Shown piece by piece: positions 32,084 through 45,383 of a stretch of DNA of 64,000 nucleotides. Below the pieces are notes generated by a model. The model did no database searches. It saw nothing but the letters and a program-made list of their open reading frames with translations, and was not told the DNA's origin. Made by a program: the position numbers and the translations under genes. Position 1 is the first letter of the stretch. Every line of letters starts with the position of its first letter. Origin of the DNA: Epiperipatus broadwayi (lineage: Eukaryota > Onychophora > Udeonychophora > Euonychophora > Peripatidae); contig JAQFVV010006508.1 in assembly GCA_028023455.1 (NCBI GenBank), positions 33,501-97,500 of the forward strand, written 5' to 3'.

Positions 32084-33652
32084 ATAAAATAATTTAATAA
32101 GATTTGTGTTTTTATTTAAAACCAACCTTGCATGCTATTTTAAAATATTTGAAATATTGAATATATAGAACGTCTAGTGATAATAGAGAAATGAAGATTA
32201 AGAACATCTACATTCGAAGAATATTTATTTTATTTCACATTAATCCGGTCATTGGATGTTATTAACAGTTTATCGTTTAAGGATAAATGGAATCATCATT
32301 GTACGAATGGATTGGTGATATGCTTCATAAGAGATCTTCATTGGGATGATGAACTATAGACTTCAATATCTACTCTCAACTCTCTTATAAATAAGTTTCC
32401 TTTATTATTTAGTTATATATATTATAATAATGCTTATATTATTTTAATATGTTTATTATTATTATTATTATCTTTATTTTAAATTTGGCATCGCATCATA
32501 TATATATATATAAAAAAAATAAAAAAAAAAAAATATATATATATATATATTCTTAAAAGGAAAATTATATTTATTATTAAATATAATTAATTGAAAGCTT
32601 AACATAATTCATCAAATTAGATGAGGGATATAAAAAATAGTTATTATTTGACAGATATCTTAAACAGGATTATATTGTGTTTACTACGTAATATTGTAAA
32701 CGTTTAATGTATTTTTATTTATTAAAAATACATATAATATATAAGTTATACAATGGCAAATAATACTTATATATGGGTAATTGTGAAGCATATAAATAAG
32801 AATGATAAATAAATTAATAAGTTACATAAATTATTAATTTTTGAACCCAGATATTGTTTTTATATATCTGTTAATTTAAGCTATTTTCTTTAATTTTTGA
32901 AAGTTTATTATAGTATTGAGTTTTATCATAGGGTATTAAATAAAAAATATCATTTATTAATATTCTTTTAAAATGATAAAATTCATCCGTATTTATTTAT
33001 TAATATTTTATTATCTATTCTATTATATTTTTTATTGTTTATTAAATATTGATTTGTTAACGTGATCTCTTTGTCTAATCATTATTGAATTATATTATAT
33101 ATATGCTAGTATTATAAATATCATATGTATAATAGTTATAATTAATGCTTATATAAAGGCATATAAAATAACTTGTTTTGAAATTATTTCTGAAAAGAGC
33201 TAATTGCAAATTCTCCGTGAGTTTAAATATCGTGGCATAATGGTGACTGAAAGAGGGATGAAAGATGGATGACCTGGTCTAAATTGTATTTAAACTTATT
33301 TAAAGATTATTGAGCTAGCATAATAAAGATATATATAATCATGGATTTAGTATTTCATCGATTCATTTCTAGCATTCTACTTGAAGACCCAAAGTCCGAT
33401 TGTAGTGAAATGTGTATCCTCTTTCTAAGGAATTTAATCATCTCTTTATATTTAACAAGACCATTTTAGATTTTAAATATAATCCATTCAGTTATATTTG
33501 GCGAACCTAACTATGAAGCATTAAGTTAATGATTTCTAAACATTAAATATAATTGATTATATTACAATTAATACATCAACTGGGATGATTAAATGCTGTT
33601 CTGTTATATTTGGTGCCTCAACTAAGGCTATCAAATAGGCTGTCCCATTATA
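31433..33652 (+). repeat. 3' LTR of the Gypsy element (2220 bp)
   Basis: Begins TATAATAGTAACTTGC and ends CTGTCCCATTATA. It agrees closely with the 5' LTR except in 31740-32110 and 32500-32555, where the sequence collapses into A/T homopolymers and a (TA)n run (32014-32077) not present in that form in the 5' LTR. That discordant part may be assembly or consensus error rather than real divergence. Confidence 0.9.
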
Positions 33653-33899
33653 GAATGTACAGAAGAATATTTTATTATAAGTTTGTGCTAATTTTAAAAC
33701 AAAAAAATATATAATAGCTATATTACTAATTCTAAATATTTAATTCATTTTTCATTAATTAATGTAATTTTTATAAACTCATTATAATATAGTACTATGA
33801 AAAGATAAAAATTGAAATTCAAGACATTTACAGTGCACTATACTAATGAACATAGGTTTGGCTGGAAAAAGTCAAAAATAATGTATTGATGAGAAAAAA
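33653..33899. other. AT-rich flank
   Basis: Nothing recognised beyond the possible 4-bp target duplicate GAAT at 33653-33656. Confidence 0.4.
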
Positions 33900-34145
33900 T
33901 ACAATGAATAAAATTCAAAATAAGCTGTTCATGTGAAAATGGAAAATCATTCTATAAATCTAACCAGTGTGGCAAAGAAAACAAAATTTGACCCAACCTT
34001 GATATACATATAAAAAATTTCTACTGACTTTTGTCTTGACAGAATATTGCAATTGATCAGAGCATTGCCTTAAAATTTAACAGTGAAAAATGACTCCTAT
34101 TCAAGCAAACCTGAAGAATAATGAGAATACTAACACCCAAAATAA
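33900..34145 (+). pseudogene. Possible PLE GIY-YIG endonuclease tail remnant
   Basis: One plus-strand frame gives KISCSCENGKSFYKSNQCGK, close in pattern to the 'YKI-CSCG-YIG(K/E)T' start of PLE endonucleases. It is followed by IAIDQSIALKFNSEK and RIMRILTPKIM, resembling the downstream 'AIAEHS..T.H.I.F' and 'R..REA.EI' blocks. The key Tyr-Ile-Gly is not intact and stops intervene. It could be chance, but the order of blocks is right. Confidence 0.4.
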
Positions 34146-36848
34146 TGTATAATTTACTAATTTGTTCATTTTCTATTTGTGTGTTATTACTTGCAGATGT
34201 TTATATTTCAAAACTATTTAAATTTTTTTTTTTACCTTTTAACTGCATATTTTATTGTTTTAATAAACAATGAAATAATTTTATTTCTCAATTACAAAAA
34301 AAAGTAATTTATTCATCAATTACAATTCTATAATTTTATTGATCAATTACATAAAAAAATTGAGTAATTGTATTCATCAAATACAGTTTTATTATGAATC
34401 TATCCATAAAAATATTAATCTACATTACATAATGTTAATAACTGAAGAAAAAATAAGCAAAGCATTTTAAAAATAGCCTGCAGTAAAACACAATAATTAT
34501 ATTTCAACCAATCATTATGTGGAAATCAATAGATGAAATGACTAATGATTTTTCATGTCTCAGAAAATTAAATATTTTAAATAAAAATCTAAATCTGGAC
34601 ACATTATTAGTCAATATAGTGTAAAAAGTAATCATATAATCCATAAATATTTATGAAAAATAATTGCATTTTGCTTCATATCACTAACTTTATTTATATT
34701 CAAATAGAAGTCAATATTATTCACTTATCTTGAATAGTGGACAAGCACTATTCACTTTCCTTTTCTTATTTTTTATTCTAAAGTTTAAAAATGTTCATTT
34801 GAAAGTGTATATTTTGGTAGGTTAATGTAAAAATTTAATTATTAATGTAAAAAATTATGAGGAATATACATATTTACATTCAAAATCTATTATAAAAACA
34901 TAAAACATTTTGTTTTGTTTTCTGACTTTGATAGTTAGAAACACCTGAAAAACAATGGTCAAAGTTGAAAACAATGCTTCCAGCTCCTTATAAGCAAAAA
35001 TGATCTAGACTATAAGACAAATAGATAATGAAAAATCCATTTTTTTTTTAAAAAATACTGCCAAATGCAGATTTCTTTGGAATTACAATTTAAAATATAT
35101 TTACTATAAAATAAGCATAAAGTGCCAAATATATGAAACCAAAACTGGCTGAGAAATAGTGCAATGACATTTAGTAACTCTAATTAATAGTTTAATGGTT
35201 AAAGGTAAATAATGAAAATAATTCCACATCTTATCACAACTAGTATGAAAAATTTACTATCACTCCCACTTAGCATAAAACCATAAATAGTCTCTAATAT
35301 TAATCAGACAAAAATAATGATTTAGAAGGAACCTGATATAATTTAAGGAGCAGATTTTAAAAAGCAAATACTTAAAAAGCAAAATATTTTTTTGGATATA
35401 ATTCAGTCATAGACACACAGAATAAAATGATTCAATCACATAAATATTTTGAATTTCACAATGATTTATAGTAGTCATGTCCAAAATGAAATATTTGGAG
35501 AAATTCAAACCCTTAAAAACTCTATTATACTAAAAGCTACAGTGTTCACATAAAAAGTATAAGAAAGATTTACAAAAGTGCTCTTATTAAATAATTTAAA
35601 TCAATCAGGATAATATCTAAGCAAGAAAAATCTGCATTTTAAAAATGTTTTATCTTAAAAAAATATCAAAAATATAAGTGTCAGGAAATATTAAAAAAAG
35701 TGCATATGAGTTAATATTGGGAATAACGCAATGTATATGAACTTACTAAATAACTAAATTAAAATATATCATAACAAAAATTAATTTTATATATGAATGT
35801 GTTTATTTATATATTATTTAAAAACATCTAAGCTTCATAATAATTCGTAAAACTTAAAATGATAGTATGAACACATAATATATAAATACAAAACACAATA
35901 GTTATTTAATTCATAAACTTAAGACAAACGAGATTAAATTATATGTATATAATCTAGTTGAACAAATAACGTAATTATTATATATGCGTAAATGAGGTAA
36001 AAATATTTTTAAGTGAAATACTGTCAATAATAAGACAAAATCGATCAGTTATAATTAAACATAATTTGAAAATTGTTGCAAGAAATGTTTCCGCTAAGTT
36101 AAAATAAAAATTAAAAAAATAATAAAAAATGAGAATTGTTGATAAATTATTCATTCATTTAAAAGAATATAATCAATTGATTATAAACTGTAACAAAATT
36201 ATTACCAACTATCAGCTTTTAATCATAAAACAAATATTAATTCATCACCTGTAGTTATTTTAAAACAAATATACATTTACAAAAGAAGTTCTTCGTGGTA
36301 ACATATACTGAGAAGTAAAAAAAAGAAATCTAATAAAAGCAATAGCCTGGAACAAAACTTCTAAAACACTAAACCAATAAAAGTTTGTCCTTTCTATATC
36401 CATATAAATCCAGAAAGTAAAAGCATTTAATCATTACAAATAAAAATTGTACACGAAAAGCCTGAAGAAATGTTTCATTTGAAAAAACTATTTTATTTTA
36501 TTGTATATAATATATGCTTCAAATGTGAATTTTTAATATATTACATTTAATATTTAAATATATGTATATTGTTTATAATAAACTTAATGCAATCAAAAGG
36601 GAATTGAACTCGAACTTTCAAGCTCCCTACTTCTATCCAATCTGTCTTATACAATTGAAACATTAAACACATTCTTATATATAGCCTTAAAAATTTTTAC
36701 TTGTGGATTTGAAATAAACAATATTAATAAATCAATCAATAATTCTAAGGATGTCATACCTGTCAAGCAGAAAAGTAAGTGGTAATTGGCTGGTTTTAGA
36801 ACATTTCTTTTTAGAAATGATGTTTTATGAAAATTTCAGAGTGATAAA
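34146..36848. other. AT-rich non-coding stretch, nothing recognised
   Basis: About 2.7 kb without open frames, structured repeats or motifs that I can identify. On the minus strand near 36600-36645 a TTCGAGTT word resembles a Pol III B box but no tRNA fold can be built. Confidence 0.4.
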
Positions 36849-37545
36849 ATGATTAATATTGAAAGATATGTGAATGATTTATTGGGTGTGGGATATAGTA
36901 GGAAAAAATATTTATGTGCACTATACAGGTTTAGAAATAGATGGAAAAGAGACAATATGGAAATGAAAAAGTGGATAGCATTGCCTTATGTAAAGGATAT
37001 TGTTTGTAATAAGATTACATCATTGTATCTCCCGATTTTAATATTGCATTTAAACTGGGTGCAAATACTGGAAGATTGGTTATTAATGGTAAAGATTCTA
37101 TTGATAAAAGCAACAAATGTAATATTATATATAAAGTGGTTTGTCATTGTGGACATAATTAAATCAGGCAGACTAAATGTGCATGGAAAAAGAGGATTAT
37201 GGAGCATGAATTATTATATAATAAGTTTAGTTTTTCTGAAGATAAGCATAAATCTGTTTTTTGCAGAACATGCAGTGATTTGTAATGGAGAATTCTGCTT
37301 TGATAGAGTTTTTTATTTTGCATATGGAAAATAATTTGACGAAAAGAAAAATTAAGGAGTCAAATTTTACAAATAGTACAGATAATGAATTGAATAAACA
37401 GTGTAATTGTGTTAATATTCACAATGTATGGAAAGTAGGTAATTCACATGGGAGCATTACTGGTGTGAGAGTCTAATAATATTTAAATATTAAAGCATTA
37501 CCACTTAAGATGGCAGAATCTGCTGAAGCTGACTATAGCAAAGGA
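36849..37545 (+). pseudogene. Penelope-like element remnant: RT end, linker and GIY-YIG
   Basis: Starts IERYVNDLLGVGYSRKK..., the helical region after the reverse transcriptase, then ALPYVKDI (the usual IPYV linker). One frame over it gives FNIAFKLGANT and NGKDSIDKSNKCNIIYKV, then VCHCGHN, a stop where YIG should be, and RQTKCAWKKRIMEHE. This order (thumb, LPY linker, K-DKID connector, GIY-YIG nuclease with KR-KEH) is specific to PLEs. The catalytic Tyr-Ile-Gly is lost and at least one frameshift is present. A weak hammerhead-like core follows at 37519-37545. Minus copies at 37803-38580 and 52560-53200 are related. Confidence 0.75.
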
Positions 37546-37604
37546 TATTACTCTTTAATTATATATAGGCATTATTAAAATTTTTGTAGTTTTATTTTAG
37601 TGGA

Positions 37605-37608
<4 letters not shown>
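37546..37608. other. Short AT-rich gap
   Basis: Unremarkable sequence between the PLE remnant and the compound microsatellite. Confidence 0.4.
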
Positions 37609-37696
<88 letters not shown>

Positions 37697-37697
37697 A
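37609..37697. repeat. Compound (TA)n(TG)n microsatellite
   Basis: About 64 bp of TA followed by about 25 bp of TG, located between two convergent PLE remnants. Confidence 0.95.
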
Positions 37698-37802
37698 ATA
37701 AGTTAAGTTTGATGTCTGTATTCGTTCAATAATATATGTAATATCCAAATCAATATATATATATCAAAGTACAATAAAATTCACATAAATTATATAATTT
37801 TA

Positions 37803-38580
37803 GAAATACTTTCAACTACACATCTTGTAGTCTTTATCAACTATATAATAGTGAATAATCAAAACAAGTCAACTTTTCACAATACCAATAATTCAATTCA
37901 GATTTCTCACAATTCTGTTATTTTAACATTTGATGATTGATGATGTATTAACATTTGACAATTTTTTGAAATCAACATAGCTACTTTTATTTTATATTTA
38001 TTGTGGCAACATTCAATTTGCACAATATTTATACTTTGATAATCAAATTTAAATCCATATTGATAATATTTATTATGATCAAATATAACAAATCATTAAG
38101 GTTTATTTACAACTATTCCTTATTGTTTCATTTTTGAATTCAATTATATAAATGCAAATGCTCTTTTACTCTCTTCTCCAATGTACACTTAGATTCACCA
38201 ATATACTGTAAGCCACAATTACATCTCAATTTATATATATATATAACAGAATTTTGATTAAAGTTTGTATTTTGAAGTTTAGAATTGTTAAGTAATCTAA
38301 TTATATTATTTGTTGAGAAAAAGCAATATGACACAAATCATGATAAATTCTCCTAAACAATGACTTAAAACTATTTTTGAAAGCACTTAAAGATATAAGT
38401 TAAAGGTTTTGTAGCATTTAACATTTTTATTTACTGGGAAATTAATGATAGGAAAGGAGTGAGTTGCCTCATGAATTGTCAATTTAAGTTGATCCAAGTT
38501 TGTTTTATTTGTCTGCAGAACAGTATCGATGTTTGTTTAGATATTACTCTGGTTTAGTCGATTTTAATATTTGAATCCAT
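37803..38580 (-). pseudogene. Penelope-like element remnant with GIY-YIG motif and decayed hammerhead
   Basis: On the minus strand the open frame 38140-38334 ends IYKLRCNCGLQYIGESK, then CTLEKRVKEHLHLYN, a well-preserved GIY-YIG start with the KR-KEH helix. Upstream pieces (for example FKSLFRRIYHDLCHIAFS, about 38330-38390) fit the linker region in another frame. Beyond the coding part, a hammerhead-like core is seen at 37810-37840: TTGATAA (CTGATGA with two transitions), a 5-bp stem II ACTAC/GTAGT, then TGAAAG. The reverse transcriptase proper was not recognised. PLE nuclease nicks target DNA for insertion. Confidence 0.7.
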
Positions 38581-40557
<1,977 letters not shown>

Positions 40558-40686
40558 GATAGCATTTGATAGATGAGTAGATTATTTGTCTTATGATTTT
40601 ATTATTATTATTATTTGATTATTAGTTCTCTCTTCAATAATGTCTTGAAAAGATATAATATTGGAAAAATATTTTACTGGGTAATC

Positions 40687-40754
40687 AGTGGTTGTTTTAA
40701 TACATTATATTGTGTACATAAGTGGTTGTTTTAATACATTATATTGCATACATA
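40687..40754. repeat. Two-copy 34-bp tandem duplication
   Basis: AGTGGTTGTTTTAATACATT and the following ATATTG recur with a 34-bp period, with two or three changes near the unit end. Confidence 0.8.
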
Positions 40755-42118
40755 TATTTCTATATGCGATGTGAAAGTAGAAATATGTCATTGCTATTTA
40801 TGAGCCAACATTTTGTTTTTGAAAAGGGGTAATTACACAAAATGTATTATTTATCTTTGTGTTTCTAAGAAGTTGTGATGTTTATTTCTTAATAATTATT
40901 TTGTTCCAAATATAAAGATCTGTTTATCCCAAACCAGACTTTTAGTTTAATTTATGGTCTAATGCCTAATACACCAAAGAAAATAACTTGCCTTTGATTA
41001 TTTAGTAATAATTATTATATTTCCAAGTTACTTCATCAAAAATGACAGATTCATATTTTTATTACATATGGTTTGAAATTGTTTATGCTTTAATATGCTT
41101 ATATACCTGTCTGTTATTGGATTCAGTTATATAATGTTTGAATTGAAAGTAGAAATCATTTAATTTCCATTGTTTTTGGATGATGAACTGTGCCAAACAG
41201 AAGTGGAAATTTTAGGGACATATTTAAGAATGCTTAGATTGAAATGTATTTGGTGTCTATGCAAAAAGAAGTTGTTTATGCTATATAATGTATTGTCAGG
41301 GATTGAGATAACTCTCCCTTAATATATTTTAGTAATTGATATGAGTGGATTATATGTTTTATTGTCAGAGATTGATAAGACTATCTCTTAGTTTGTTGAA
41401 ATATTTGTCAGGAGTATATTATATTTTCCAGACTAAGTAATTGTATTTTATGATAATTATAGTATGTGAAGACAAGTAGTGTATTTCTATTGTTTTTTGG
41501 TGCTGAGACAATGTCCACACAAGTAATGATGCCTCAGAATAGACTAAAAATTCTCTGTGTTTTTGTTATTTAAAAGATTAGAGTTAAAAAGTCTTTGCAT
41601 CCCTCACTTATTTATGTGGAATGTTTTCCATCATTTATTCATATCCAAGTGTAATATAGTTTGCTGATAAGACATAATACTAAAGGCAAAATTGATTTTT
41701 GTCACAGAACAGCTGAAGTAGAATTAGTGTTAAAGTTTGGTTGCCATTGAAATTATCCATATTATGATATTTATTCCAACTTCATAAGAAAACCTATTGG
41801 ATTTAATTGTATTAATTATTTTATAACAGGTAGCACAATTCATATGCATGCATAAAGTATTAATTTGGAAGATATGAAGAAAATCCATCATTAAGGTGTA
41901 ACTCTTTAATCATTATTTCAAATCATATTATATTTATTATTTAGGGTTTTGTACCTTCAATGCTCAGAATGGTTTGTCCTTATTTTGAATGAGCAAGCAA
42001 AAGAAAAGAAAGTGTAGCTATTTAATAGAAGTATTCATTTGATTTATGAAAGATAGTTTGACCTCTTACTCATAGATTTAAACCCTCTCATATTATTTTG
42101 ATGTGCATTTGAATTAAT
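40755..42118. other. Non-coding stretch
   Basis: No gene seen. A loosely repeated TTGTCAGRGATTGA word near 41295 and 41365 hints at another decayed repeat. Confidence 0.35.
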
Positions 42119-42720
42119 AATGTCAAGAACTTTAGTATCACATTTTATGATTTTAGTATCAGTGTTTAATAGACTTTTATTTTTTATGAGTATATCAGAA
42201 TTGATTGATAGCTTGAGTATATTGGAAATAAAATACAAAAAAATAGTTATGTTTAATTATTCTGGTGTGATGTTTAAATAGAGTTTTATTCCCCATAAAC
42301 ATATCATAATTGACTGGTAATGTAGGTGTATTTGAAGTAAAATACCAAGAAGTGTCAAGAATTGTTAGCCGAGAGGTCATTGTAGCTGCCTTGCAACCAA
42401 GTAGTTGATTGCAGATGGTTGTGGGTTTGCCTCTCAGACGATGCCATGACATATGAAAAAAAAATACCAAGAAGTTAATTTCATACTTAGTTATCTTATT
42501 GTATTATTATATTGCTTCTGAGTCATAGGTTTATCAGAACTGACTGATAGTTTGAGTATATTTTATAAGCAAAATATCAAGAGATTTAATCTCATGTTTA
42601 TTATTTTAGTATTATAATGATTTTTTTTCCACAAGCTTATCGGAATAAACTGATAGCTGGCATTTGTTAAAATAAATTACAGAAAGTTATTTTAATGTTA
42701 TTTATACTCATGCAGACTAT
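42119..42720. repeat. Degenerate tandem repeat, about 110-125-bp units, about four copies
   Basis: Units share a backbone of TATCAGAATTGACTGATAG, then GAGTATATT, then AAAATACCAAGAAGT-like sequence and a TTATTTTAGTATT-like start. Copies lie at roughly 42119-42241, 42243-42353, 42461-42590 and 42591-42720, with strong divergence. The array is split by the SINE insertion at 42354-42460. Short minus-strand frames across it are shadows. Confidence 0.6.
42354..42460 (+). mobile_element. tRNA-derived SINE with 15-bp target-site duplication
   Basis: A 107-bp insertion flanked by perfect 15-bp direct repeats AAAATACCAAGAAGT (42339-42353 and 42461-42475) and ending in an A-rich tail. It contains TTAGCCGAGAGG (about 42365-42376), an excellent A box of the Leu/Ser tRNA type, and GGGTTTGCCTC (about 42423-42433), a degenerate B box. 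SINEs of this kind are transcribed by RNA polymerase III and mobilised by LINE enzymes. It lacks a recognisable LINE-derived tail, so it may be a short or truncated copy. The exact duplication suggests it is younger than the surrounding tandem repeat. Confidence 0.75.
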
Positions 42721-43804
<1,084 letters not shown>

Positions 43805-43848
43805 AGAGTAAAAAGAAGAAATTAAAAGCAAAATGCATTAGTGAAAGA

Positions 43849-44100
43849 ATGCAAAAGTGTTACTGCCTCATTGAAAGAATTAAGAGACTGAAGTGGAGTT
43901 GGACTGGACACATTGTTAGAAGAGATGATAATGTTTGGGCAGTTAAAATTGTAAAATGGTTTCCAAGGAATTGTAAAAGATATAGAAAGAGCTCAATTGT
44001 CAGGTGGATAGATAAAATAAAAAAATTGTTATGAAGATGGGATTAGAGAGGCTAAAGACAGAAGAAAATGAGTTGAACTTAAAGAGATCTTCATTCTGAA
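43849..44100 (+). pseudogene. LINE reverse-transcriptase C-terminus (RTE/R4-like), 5'-truncated
   Basis: The frame reads RIKRLKWSWTGHIVRRDDN, then WAVKIVKWFPRN and VRWIDKIKK. This is the conserved tail of many endonuclease-reverse transcriptase LINEs (R(I/M)--LKW-WAGHIAR-DD-RW---L-W-PR---R--GRP--RW-DDI). A frameshift occurs after IKKLL, and the following codons continue with the usual charged end in another frame. The fragment is followed by a short (TA)n at about 44112-44127, which may be its tail. Only about 80 codons survive, typical of 5' truncation during target-primed reverse transcription. Confidence 0.7.
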
Positions 44101-44127
44101 GTAGATAAAATTATATATATATATATA

Positions 44128-44522
44128 ATTATATTTATTGTATTATTGTGGAAAATGAAATCATTTAAGTTAAATTTTTTCAAATATTCATTTTACATTT
44201 TACATAATGATTTTAAAATTATGAGAGGTAAAAAAATATTAGATTAAAAGTAGTAATAATAATAATTTGAAAAAAAATATGAATTTAAATCAAATTTGAG
44301 ATAAGTAGAAACATTATGTTCAATGTTCCTCAAGCAATTGATTTTCTTTTGATTTTTTTTCTTAAAAGCAATATTTTCTTGGATATTTTTAAAAATAAAA
44401 TCATCTAATTGTGTATGCTTAGAGGTAAATGTAATAAAATTACATATATTAGTATTTCTTTTGAAAAAAATACTAATAAAATTTTACCGACTAAAAAAAA
44501 AAAAACATTATTTTTTTAACTT

Positions 44523-44525
<3 letters not shown>
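44128..44525. other. AT-rich non-coding stretch
   Basis: Nothing recognised between the LINE fragment and the (TA)n at 44526. Confidence 0.4.

Positions 44526-44563
<38 letters not shown>
44526..44563. repeat. (TA)n at the 3' end of the minus-strand LINE
   Basis: About 38 bp of alternating TA directly abutting the 3' terminus of the LINE at 44564-50030. It may be that element's microsatellite tail or its insertion target. Confidence 0.9.
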
Positions 44564-44566
<3 letters not shown>

Positions 44567-44847
44567 GTATCAAAAACAGGTTTATTCAACTATGTTTACA
44601 ATAAAGAAAAAAATATAAAATAACATTAAATTTGGCAATACATTTATAAACCATTAAATTACTTAATGTCCAATATTAATAAGATTCCATGTGGAATTTG
44701 CTATTAGGTGAGGAGCTAACTTCAAATCTCTTTCTTTGATATCTTTTAATTTTTGTAAAAAAATTAATGTTGGATCAGGTATAACAGACTTGAAGATTAA
44801 GAAGCATCTGACAAACCATAGACAGAAAGTGATGAAAGTTGCACTTC

Positions 44848-45210
44848 TTATAATTGCAAAATCCCCATAAGCAAACCTTTTATGAGTGGGTTGATAATTG
44901 GATGTTTTGGTGTATAAATTTTATTAATCAATATTCTACAGCCCTGAAGAGAAGAACAATTGTTGAAAATGTGAAATATGTTATCATCCTTCCTATGGCA
45001 GAGTGAGCAAACAGGGTCCAAAGATGAAAAACATCTATTCATCACAAGAAAGTGGCTTGTTGGAAGGGCATTGAGATTTAGCTTTAGAAGAAAGTCCAAA
45101 TATTTTGGCTCTAGATTACATCTTTTATATTTTTTTATAATGGAAAAGTTTGTACAGGTGAGAATGCTATGATCTGGGATAATTGTTGAAAAAAAAAAGA
45201 AGATAGGCAT
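44848..45210 (-). pseudogene. LINE ORF2 C-terminal Cys/His domain
   Basis: The frame reads CNLEPKYLDFLLKLNLNALP and later DPVCSLCHRKDDNIFHIFNNC, a CX2C...HX4C arrangement typical of the C-terminal nucleic-acid-binding domain of Tx1, L1 and related LINEs. It follows the thumb after a gap (45211-45383) that contains further frameshifted coding sequence. Confidence 0.75.
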
Positions 45211-45383
45211 CCCAATAACGAAGTTTCGTTGGTTTTATTTGAGTTAAAGGTGTGAGAATTTTTGCAAGGTCAATTAAGACTTGTGTCAGCCAACCGTCAT
45301 TAATTGGAGGTGGAGTATCTGTAGGATGAATAGATAGAAAAGGTGAGTCATCAGGAAAAATCCCATTAAGTCTTGTAATGAGG

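Larger units (their letters stand above)
22970..33652 (+). mobile_element. Structurally complete but inactivated Ty3/Gypsy LTR retrotransposon
   Basis: Two long direct repeats (22970-25173 and 31433-33652) flank a 6.26-kb interior with leader and primer-binding site, gag, protease, reverse transcriptase, RNase H, integrase and a polypurine tract. The pol order protease-RT-RNaseH-integrase defines Ty3/Gypsy. The LTRs end TATAA...TTATA rather than the usual TG...CA. The flanking tetramers are GAAA (left) and GAAT (right), a plausible 4-bp target duplication with one change. All genes carry stops or frameshifts. The integrase type (an NPCER active-site glutamate and a YEGPY-type tail) resembles elements of arthropods and cnidarians. 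Confidence 0.92.

Noticed and set aside
36595-36650. tRNA-like sequence on the minus strand (TTCGAGTTCAA)
   Set aside because: Acceptor, D and anticodon stems cannot be formed around it.
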